From Strigamia acuminata (Eukaryota; Arthropoda; Chilopoda; Geophilomorpha; Linotaeniidae), in contig OX442315.1 of assembly GCA_949358305.1 (NCBI GenBank), forward strand, positions 13,108,427 through 13,172,426: DNA of 64,000 nt. The letters are read 5' to 3'. Below, in pieces: positions 56,801 to 64,000 of the stretch; position 1 is the stretch's first letter; the number at the start of each line of letters is the position of its first letter. The position numbers were made by a program, and so were the translations under genes. The notes beneath the pieces are model-generated. The model was given only the letters and a program-made list of their open reading frames with translations, searched no databases and was not told the DNA's origin.

Positions 56801-59800
56801 GGGAAAAGGTCTAATTAAAATGGTGGATATGGGAGGATACACTAAAGACGACTGTTTAGAAATATTCAGAAACGGACATGATGTATGTGTATTACCAGGC
56901 GGTTTTAAGGAAGCAAAGGTCGCAGATGAATATTATAAATTTCCATGGGATACACGAAGAGGCTTTTCCAGATTAGCCAAAGAAGCTAAAGTGGTAGGAG
57001 TTTCCCACGAAAAAAACATATTCAACTCCTCTCAATTCCACTCATCGCGTACAGCTAATCGCGAGGACAGTTAATCGCGCGGACAGGTAATCGCGCGGAC
57101 AGGTAATCGCGCGGACAGGTAATCGCGCGGACAGGTAATCGCTCGGACAGGTAATATCGTGCAAAGTAATCGCAGGGCCAACTCATCGGGACGACAACTG
57201 GGTGGTCGTCAAGTAATCGCGCAATTCATCGCATTTCAAAATTCTAAATGATTTTGCATTTTTAAGATGTTTTAGGTGTGCTGCAACGTTTGTAAATTTA
57301 ACTGTGATTGGTGATTGAAATGTTTAATTGTAATTCACTCAATTTTTCAGCCATTTTTATACGTACAATTGTCCGTCGAATTCTGTAATGCTGCCCGCGA
57401 TGGGTCACAGGCCACCGGGAACTACTGGGAATATCCCGGTAGATTCGGTCTGTCCAGCACTGCTTTGAATTAATTCCACAGTTGGAATTCATTTTTTCTT
57501 CTTGTATTACATTGCAGTACACCTAAAACATCCTAACAATACAAAATCATTTAGAATCTTGAAAGGCGATGAATTATGCGATGAATTGCGCGATTACTTG
57601 ACGACCGCCTAATTGTCGTCCCGAAGAGTTGGCCACGCGATTACTTTGCACCTGTCCGAGCGATTACCTGTCCACGCGATTAGCTGCACGCGATGAATAG
57701 TCGTGGATTCGCTTTGGCAATCGGAGTTGTGACCAGCTGCCCTTGCTCAGTACACTGCCCTGCACAACTCGTGCACCCATTGCACATTGCAGCTCCCTGT
57801 AACCGAGAAGAGCGGTGAACCCGACTATGACCCATGGGTCTGGAAATGGCAACAGGTAGTGGGGGATATCACTTGACTGATCCACGTGTGGTTTTAAAAC
57901 TAGCAAGGCAAACCGTTGCATTCGACCATATCTGTTTGCATGGCAGCAATCCATTGGGTGTGGTGGGTTTTGCACCCAAACAGACCTCACCATCCAATAT
58001 GGCCATCTCCTTAGGAACATGGCAGGTGAAGAAGAAACAGACCTCACCAGTCATAGGGCCCATGGCCACAGTGACGATCTGACCTAGGAACGGCTGCTAA
58101 GCAGAAATTGCATTGGGAAATGCACCTCAGACCAAAATGTATCGTTCTGCAGACGTTTCTGATATGCTTTCGGTATTTTATGGTATGTTTCCAGTGTTGC
58201 ATCCAGCAATTCATGGCCTTCTCCTAAACACGTGTTGCCCGTCCGAGATTACCTCTTTATAGACATTTGTTTGCTTCGACTTTTTCAATTATTAATATTT
58301 ACTCTCTGGTCTGTTTTCTAGGTGATTGTTCCAATGTTCCTTGTGAACTTAAATGAGGCTTTCTGGATGCCATATTATGCGAAACGTAATTGCTCCAAAT
58401 TGTTATCTATACGTACTCTTGTTAAACTCAAGATGTCCCCCAAATTTTATTGGTCAAGCCTTCTTACTGGTGTAGTGATACAAAAAAATAGATCCAAACG
58501 CAAGAATTGTAATCGGTGTACAGACATTGTAATCGATTGTCTAGGCAACGGCCAAAATTTCAAAATTATATGCTTTCCAGACAAAGCACCCAATAAACAG
58601 TAAAAATATGAATATGACACTTATATGGGCACACAACTTTATTTCGTAAGTGGAAATAGCATTTTTTAATAAGAAAAATCAAAATAATATTAACTTAAAT
58701 GATTATAACAATCACAGAAATAAATAAAAATCAGAACTGCTTCTCCTCGTAATAGTATACAGTCTGGAATTAGTAGTAATGAGGCTCGACCAATGAAATT
58801 TGGTGGACATCTTGAGTTCAATAAGAGTATATATGATGTTAAATTGTTATAAGTTAATGTCGTTGTTTATCTCTCAAAGCGTTCCTCAGAAACAGATTCA
58901 TACCTAAACGATGGAATACGACATTTGGAGCCGGTGGTTTACCTGTCAAATTAACGTAATCACATTAACCAATTCTCACTATACAATTTTCATTTGTACT
59001 TATTATTTCCCAGTATGTTGTATGGTGATCCCATTGAGTGCGACGATGATTCACTATCAACAGATGACATATTTCAAAAGGTTTTGTTGTTGTTTATATT
59101 TACCCGGGACTAGGACCCAAAAATATGGTGGCTGTACAGCATAACACTAGCCAGGAATGCGGTGCTAAATCCTTTCAGCGATGATCTGATAAATGGTTTT
59201 CTCCACAGTGCTGCACATAGTGCAAACGAAGCACATTCGAGGTTACGTAATAACCGCGGAAATAAATGACAAATTTAAATTCCGGACATCATAAATTGAA
59301 TAATCGCGGAATGAATAACCGCGGAATCTAAAAATCGGTTACTGATTAACCGCGAAAATTTAAAATGGAAAAAAAATTTCAATACTGGGATTTGTTTAAA
59401 AAACACTGGTAATGTTAGGTTCGCGAAGGGGGGGGGGGGGGGGTTCGCGAAGGTGCATTCTTAAGGCATTCTTAGGAATTCGCAACCGCGAAATGAATAA
59501 GCGCGAATGCATAAGCGCTTATTCATTCCGCGCCAGTTATTGTAACTCGCACAATGTTGTATGAAGCTGATCAATTGCACAGTGCACTAACAAGTAAGTG
59601 CATAATTATTTATAATTGTTTATATGACATTTTTTAAACCAGTCAAAATATAAGAAATTTTACAGGGGTTACAATACCTAGCGCGGAAAGAATAAGCGCA
59701 GAAGAATATTCCGTGCTTATTCATTCCGCGTGAAATCAATGAAGTGAAAATGGGTTTTGTCAAATAAAATTTATTCCCCACTTATTCATTCCGCGGTTAT

Positions 59801-60052
59801 TACGAAATCCCTTTAACAGGTTAAATTTTATATTTAAAATATACAATCAAGTTTAAACAACGTTATGAATGCCACAACTGATTAATTTAGTAAATGTAAT
59901 AATTTTTCTATATATTTTAGACAGTTAATGCCATGGAGCAGTTACGAGATGCGAACCAAAGAATTCCAGGAAATAAGTTTTATGCGTTATTGGACAGATT
60001 TCGAGACCGTAAATACAAAACCCAGTTTAAAACTTGCGTTTTTGAAGTGTAA
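53853..60052 (+). CDS. TMEM68/DGAT-like membrane acyltransferase, copy 2 (exon 2 start disrupted)
   Basis: Exons: 53853-54008, about 56294-56507, 56568-56735, 56800-56993, 58322-58401, 58890-58955, 59014-59080, 59921-60052 (TAA). It has the same domains and exon lengths as copy 1 (156, 229, 168, 194, 80, 66, 67, 132 nt) and a clean exon 5 donor. The 5' end of exon 2 is the weak point. The family sequence resumes only at ACCGCAAACAC, and the 15 preceding coding bases and the AG acceptor are absent; upstream the frame meets stops. A second, decayed copy of the exon 2 start is at about 55761-55828. So this copy too may be inactive, or may use an unrecognised splice. As in copy 1, NHG is followed by IVPFT without the expected aspartate. 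Introns 1, 4 and 7 are expanded by repeats. Confidence 0.62.
54271..54380. repeat. Inverted repeat enclosing a 27-bp tandem repeat
   Basis: GCAAATAAATGTTGTTA at 54271 is mirrored by TAACAACATTTATTTGC ending near 54380. Between them GCGGGCAAAAACTTCCGCTT-type units occur about three times. In intron 1 of acyltransferase copy 2. Confidence 0.65.
54510..54657. repeat. 18-bp G+C-rich minisatellite, about 8 copies
   Basis: Unit GCCGGGCAGAGAGGGGC, very regular in the first five copies and degrading to the right. The frame that spans it is a by-product of an 18-bp (six-codon) period. Confidence 0.85.
54873..55408. mobile_element. hAT-type MITE (536 bp, 8-bp duplication)
   Basis: Ends CAGAAATGAGCATTG and CCAATGCTCATCTCTG are mirrored, with an exact 8-bp repeat CAGTACTT on both sides (54865-54872 and 55409-55416). 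The inner part repeats TACGGGCGGGTAC-type words in both orientations. Confidence 0.85.
55761..55828 (+). pseudogene. Decayed duplicate of the acyltransferase exon 2 start
   Basis: CTGAAAACTTTTACTGCAAACACTT and the following 40 bases match the first part of exon 2 of copy 1 with several changes, including TAG where copy 1 has CAG. It breaks off at the short-word repeat that follows. Confidence 0.65.
55840..56040. repeat. Word repeat of TATTTCCCCCAACG...TTGGGGGAAATA palindromes
   Basis: Three near-perfect copies of a 26-bp palindrome (TATTTCCCCCAACG joined to its complement), plus single arms, occur in 200 bp. It directly follows the broken exon-2 duplicate, so it is probably a transposable element that landed there. 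Confidence 0.7.
57043..57697. mobile_element. Foldback element with expanded 16-bp words (GCGGACAGGTAATCGC)
   Basis: The left end TCATCGCGTACAGCTAATCG is mirrored by the right end near 57675-57697, and the arms pair for about 200 bp or more. The left arm holds five or six tandem copies of GCGCGGACAGGTAATC; the right arm holds about two in inverse orientation. In intron 4 of acyltransferase copy 2. No target duplication identified. Confidence 0.75.
59228..59812. mobile_element. Foldback element with TTCATTCCGCGGTTAT words
   Basis: GTAATAACCGCGGAAATAA at the left is mirrored by TTCATTCCGCGGTTATTAC at the right. Variants of the word occur at least ten times in both orientations. A run of 16 or more G is at about 59429-59444. 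In intron 7 of acyltransferase copy 2. Confidence 0.7.
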
Positions 60053-60503
60053 TAAAACTGTTCTTACATTTTTCTATACCACATTCAATAAAACAAAGTC
60101 AATAGTAATTGGTAGTATGTTTGGCTGCCAGCAAGCTGTCAGTACTTATGGCTTCATTGTATAATTTTGCTAGTTTTGAGATGATCTCTCATCGAAATAA
60201 TATGGTACTTTGTTTACACATATGGTTAAAAAATATATTGAAATTGTATTGTAATGTATTTTGAAATGCATCGAGTTTTGCGAGAATGCATTTTGCAATA
60301 CATTTTTACATGCTATTGGTTTGCAAATAAAGCATTCCCAATACTATCATTTGTCAAATATGAATGCATTTTCCAATGAAAATTTCCACTGTATTATAAA
60401 ATGTATTAGTAGACTATACTTTATTCTCAAAAATGCTATATACTTGTACGTATTTTAGAATGCATAAAGTGAAAAGTAATATATCATAAAATATAGTTTT
60501 GAA
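60053..60503. other. Spacer, nothing recognised
   Basis: A+T-rich 3' flank of acyltransferase copy 2 with AATAAAAC near 60051 and AATAAAGC near 60326. Several words recur (TGCATTTT, AATGCATT), without clear structure. Confidence 0.4.
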
Positions 60504-61246
60504 TCATATGGGGATATTTAAGTAATGGTTAAATCTCTTTGGACGTCCGATTGCAATTTTCCAAAAAAGCAGTTCCATGAGAAATGCTATTCCAGAAGCT
60601 AAAATTCCTCCGATTACAATAATGAATGCTAAAATTGTGTGATAAATCGAGATTGGTCGAACCGAATCATTCTTCTCACACGGTAAAGCTGTATCGTACG
60701 TTACGACAAGTTTTTTTAAGATTCCTACTTCTTTAAATGTCAAAATCCTAAAATATTAAATATGATTATTAATATATTAAATATTCAAGATGTTTTATCT
60801 TGTAATGATTCATTCAGACATGTATGATTGTTAAAATTACATGAATTGATGATGATATTTAGACACAATTGTTTGTAGATAAGTTATAGTAAACTAACAA
60901 CTTATACACGAATTGCAGATGAAGAATCTCAAAATTTATACAGTGAAATTCACATATATGACTGAATCATCAGGAAACTCAATGATACTTTCTTTTGATT
61001 AAATGCCTCAACATATTTTGATCTCTTACTAAACATTTGGTACATCGAAAAAGTTATAGGAATTTTTATTACACTGAAAGTGCAATTTGATCCAAACAAT
61101 TCTTGAAGTTGACTGTGCAGATGGATTATAGCATTATAATTATGCGAAAGTAAATGGCCATCTGATACTGAAATCTTTCCTTTCCTGCTATTTCTTTGCA
61201 TGCGCTGCCAAATCTTGCTAGAAAGAAGTGTTTTTGTTTTTGTCTT
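60504..61246 (-). CDS. Ionotropic receptor-like copy H, two 3' exons on the minus strand (partial)
   Basis: Two exons of an inverted, diverged IR gene. One starts at 61246 after an AG and covers the second ligand-binding lobe (IWQRMQRNSRKGK..., NYNAIIHLHSQLQELFGSNC, KRSKYVEAFNQ), aligning with exon 10 of the + strand copies. The other (60747-60504) covers the last helix (VRPISIYHTILAFIIVIGGI, GIAFLMELLFWK) and runs to a stop with a longer tail than other copies. The donor joining them is not clear: GTATCA after FNQKK gives the wrong phase, while later GT sites fit. Exons 1-9 are not found in the rest of the window, where a Mutator-like element lies in the preceding intron. The gene is partial, either truncated or continuing beyond 64,000. 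Confidence 0.6.
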
Positions 61247-61370
61247 CTACAACATTAAAAAATTATTTTGAAGTCATACAAACCCATTAGAGCCTTATTT
61301 TAGCAAAAAAAAAAATTGTCGCAGATTTGGCCGATGCTGTTGTTGAATCCAGAAGTAATGGTAACATCTC

Positions 61371-62186
61371 GGCCAGCACCAAATTTGCGCGACCCAAATT
61401 TGCGCCGTGTTTATTTTGGCTCAAATTTGCGCAGACTCAAATTGGCGCAAAGTGGACCAAATTTGCACGGCTCAAATTTGCGCCGGACCAAATTTGCGCC
61501 GACCCAGATTTGCGCCGGTCCAAATTTGCGCCAACCCAAATTTGCGCCGGTCCAAATTTGCGCAAATTTGTCACATCTGGCCATCACCTGTTGCAGGGCC
61601 ATGCCGACCCATGAGACCAAGAGGCGGCCGCCTCTTCGCGTCATAGGTCGGCAGGAGCCTGACCTGTTGTGACCCACAAATTCTGAGTTCTTTGAATTTG
61701 TTTATCTCTCACCAATGGGAGTCCTTCCTTACCATTGTTTTCTTCAATTTTGTAAAAATAACTATTTGAAGTTAAAAAATTCACGCACAAGCACCACACG
61801 CTCGCCTGCGCACGAAACACGCCCGCACACGCTCGTTCGACGCCGAAGCCCGCACACGCAAGTTCTAAGCCGACGCCCGCAAGTTCTAAGCCGACGCCCG
61901 CACGTTCTAAGCCGACGCCCGCACACGCAAGTTGCCGCCCGCACACGCTCGTTCTACGCCGACGCCCGCACACGTACGTTCGACGCACGAAACACGCCTG
62001 CACACGCACGTTCGCAACAAACGAATTCGCGCAAATTTGGGTCGGCGCAAATTTGGGTCTGCGCAAATTTGAATCGCGCAAATTTGAATCGCGCAAATTT
62101 GATTTGCGCGAACTTGGGATTTTTTTTACCGGGTCGCGCAAATTCGGGTCGCGCAAATTTGATTCGCGCAAATTTGAATCCTGCCC
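61371..62186. mobile_element. Mutator-like foldback element with GCGCAAATTTG words (816 bp, 10-bp duplication)
   Basis: An exact 10-bp direct repeat GTAACATCTC flanks the element (61361-61370 and 62187-62196). Its ends GGCCAGCACCAAATTTGCGC and GCGCAAATTTGAATCCTGCCC are imperfect inverted repeats. The left arm has about a dozen CAAATTTGCGC words and the right arm about eight inverted. Between the arms CGCCCGCACACGC and AAGTTCTAAGCCGA repeats occur (61800-61990). A 9-11 bp duplication is typical of Mutator-type elements. The long frames across it are artefacts of the repeats. Confidence 0.82.
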
Positions 62187-62196
62187 GTAACATCTC

Positions 62197-62969
62197 ATCA
62201 CAGTGCCCATTGTGTCATTTACAATGTTTACATGTTAACAGGTTTCCAAATAAGTGAAAATTTGTTTAAAGGAATATATCATTTTTGTTTATAATTTGTA
62301 ACATTTTTAATAAGGGGTACAAAATATTACGATCATTACCTACGGTACTTTTACACATGCACAGGTGTTTAACATGTAGTTTGCAATGTGCAAAACGCCC
62401 AAAATCTGGAATTTAGTTTTCCAAATAAGTCTGTCTTTTCTGGAACACTGGTTTATTTACATGATCTGTTTTCAAGAAAAGTAATATTCAGATTTTCTTT
62501 TCTAGATAACTAAGTACATGTAAACATGGTAATTGACACAATGTTGTGACCAGGGTGAATGACCTCACTAAAAGATATTCTCTTGTGATGACATCACCAG
62601 GTGTCACTTAAGTAGAAAAGAAAAGTCAGTTCCTCCCCACTCACCAAAGCCCTCATCTAAATACCAGTATGTTGTTATAAGTTTCAGTTCGCTAGCAGTT
62701 GGGATAATAATAATAATCCTCATTTATGTCATTAATTGGGTATTGGGAAATAACAAAGAGAAACAGTGATTGATTGTTAGCAAAACGTACTCCTAGTACC
62801 AAATGAACAGAGTATGAACGTGAGAACAACTACAAGCCCTGACAAATAATATCAAATACTTTTTTCCCAGCACTCATCTTCTCACTTCGGCTGCTTTTTT
62901 TCGTCTCCAAATTTTATCCTCAAAACAGATGCGTAGTGAGATGGCGTCATGAAAGAGTGACAGTTGACA
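62197..62969. other. Spacer, nothing recognised
   Basis: No exon, RNA gene or clear repeat seen on either strand. If copy H continues, this would be intron. Confidence 0.4.
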
Positions 62970-63364
62970 ATAGGTGCATTCAATTCTAAAATGGCTTTCA
63001 GAAACCGTTTTTCATCGTTTTCCGAAAACGATAAAAACGGTTTTCAACATTGAGCACAGATCCGGCAGCTTTCGATCGCGCAATTGCGGCCGAGAATTGG
63101 CCGCAATCGACGTGCAAATGCGGCCGAAAATTGGCCGCAATGCGCCCGAAAATTGGCCGATCTATTCGAATACAAAATGGCGGCCCGGGAAAACTATTTG
63201 AAAACCACGAAAACCACGATTTTCTGGTTTTCATGAAAACGGTTTTCAGGAAAACTGTTTTCCGAAATGTGACGTCAAATGCGTCTACATCCGGTGTGGG
63301 AAAACGGCGAAAACGAGGAAAACGACGAAAACAGGGAAAACCATTTAGAATTGAATGCACCTAT
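62970..63364. mobile_element. Foldback element with GGAAAAC and GGCCGAAAATTGGCC words (about 390 bp)
   Basis: ACAATAGGTGCATTCAATTC at the left is mirrored by the right end (GAATTGAATGCACCTATTGT). Inside, AAACGG/GAAAACG words and GCGGCCGAAAATTGGCCGC palindromes recur. The TAGGTGC terminus is shared with 49491 and 52208. Confidence 0.75.
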
Positions 63365-64000
63365 TGTTCTACTGTACAATCCTGGCCATAAAAATTGTCG
63401 CTGCCTAGTCATACTCAGCTTGCTGCTGAAATTGCAAATGACCAGTTCTGATTGCAACCACTAGAGGACTTGGACAAGTCTACTTTTTTTAGGGATTACT
63501 TTAGCTGCAACTGATCAAATGTCGGATTGTTTTTATAAATAGTAGCTGTCATTTTTTTAAGTTAACTGAAAAAAACTAACAAATTATGGAGTATATTTTA
63601 TTAAGTTTTAATGTGCCAGCATTTCCGAATTAAGCGTTTTATAATCAATATTTCTTTTGTAATTTTTAATATTATTTATTCAGCGTCGTAAGTTGCCAGC
63701 GTCTATTGTTGCCAACGTAATATGTTTCTAGCGTCAAATAAATTAAGTAATAAAAAAGAATATTTAAACAATAAAAAGAAATAAATAAATTTGCCTTTTT
63801 ATTTGAATCTAGCGTTTTTTATTAAGAAGAATAATTTGTCAGCGTTTGTGTTTTCAGCATTTTTTAATTCAACTGGAGTAAAAAAGCAAACTAAATAAAC
63901 TAAATACAATAAATAAATAACTAATAATAAAAAATAATAAATTAAATAAAACAAAATCAATATTTTTAACTAACTTTAAAGAAAATCACTATTTTTAAAT
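63365..64000. other. A+T-rich end of window with scattered CAGCGT words
   Basis: No gene seen. The word CCAGCGT/TAGCGT occurs at least six times from about 63633 to 63860 in very A+T-rich sequence, perhaps the first arm of another word-built element that continues outside the window. Confidence 0.35.

Noticed and set aside
57055-57165. CRISPR-like array of 16-bp repeats
   Set aside because: Units are strictly tandem with no unique spacers, are mirrored on the other arm of a foldback element, and lie in an intron of a eukaryotic gene.
61316-62257. Several overlapping long frames on both strands (NLRRPKFA-type repeats)
   Set aside because: They are translations of the GCGCAAATTTG words of a foldback transposon; frames exist on both strands for the same reason.
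1-64000. tRNA or rRNA genes
   Set aside because: Scanned by eye for cloverleaf blocks and rRNA-like conserved runs; none convincing. The tRNA-like pieces near 17739 and 27690 are retroelement primer sites.

Overview
This is a eukaryotic, intron-rich, A+T-rich window dominated by tandem gene families and by many transposons, most of them short. The main family reads as divergent ionotropic receptors (IR, the protostome branch of ionotropic glutamate receptors). Together with four-WAP and defensin-like secreted genes and BEL/Pao and Copia retroelements, this points to a protostome, most likely an arthropod. The species cannot be named from the sequence.

Layout. (1) Positions 1-43,550 hold a head-to-tail array of IR genes on the + strand. 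The shared model has 11 coding exons whose lengths are nearly invariant: 73, 108, 146, 150, 162, 74, 58, 256, 221, 254 and 205 nt. Because of this, each lesion can be placed to the base. Copies, in order: A (671-2151, 5' end outside the window, frameshift), B (6022-11539, nonsense codon plus a 1.75-kb insertion), C (13162-16588, intact, 568 aa), D (23473-30627, open frame, 567 aa, with a 3-kb Copia-type element in its last intron), E (31458-34065, exon 1 lost, frameshift), F (37515-42412, transposon in exon 8, frameshift) and G (43477-43549, exon 1 only). A stray exon-10 fragment lies at 34725-34907. A further copy, H, lies in reverse orientation at 60504-61246. (2) Between C and D sits an apparently intact BEL/Pao retrotransposon (17430-23295) whose two LTRs look identical; it landed just upstream of D's TATA box. 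(3) Positions 44,305-45,906 hold two divergently transcribed secreted cysteine-rich genes, a four-WAP-domain protein and a defensin-like peptide. (4) Positions 46,433-60,052 hold a tandem pair of membrane acyltransferase genes of the TMEM68/DGAT-like type, each with one splice defect. (5) Transposons fill introns and spacers: mariner-like, hAT-like, piggyBac-like and Mutator-like non-autonomous elements recognised by their target-site duplications; a dispersed TGTGAC...GTCACA repeat with at least seven copies; a 5'-truncated LINE; and several foldback elements whose arms are built of one short word repeated many times.

How the parts work together. The IR genes would encode membrane chemoreceptor channels. 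The WAP/defensin pair would be secreted, probably defence-related. The acyltransferase pair would act in membrane lipid or neutral-lipid synthesis. The array shows birth-and-death evolution: two copies keep open frames while their neighbours decay by point mutations and transposon insertion. Exon boundaries come from reading splice sites and comparing copies; no transcript evidence was available.
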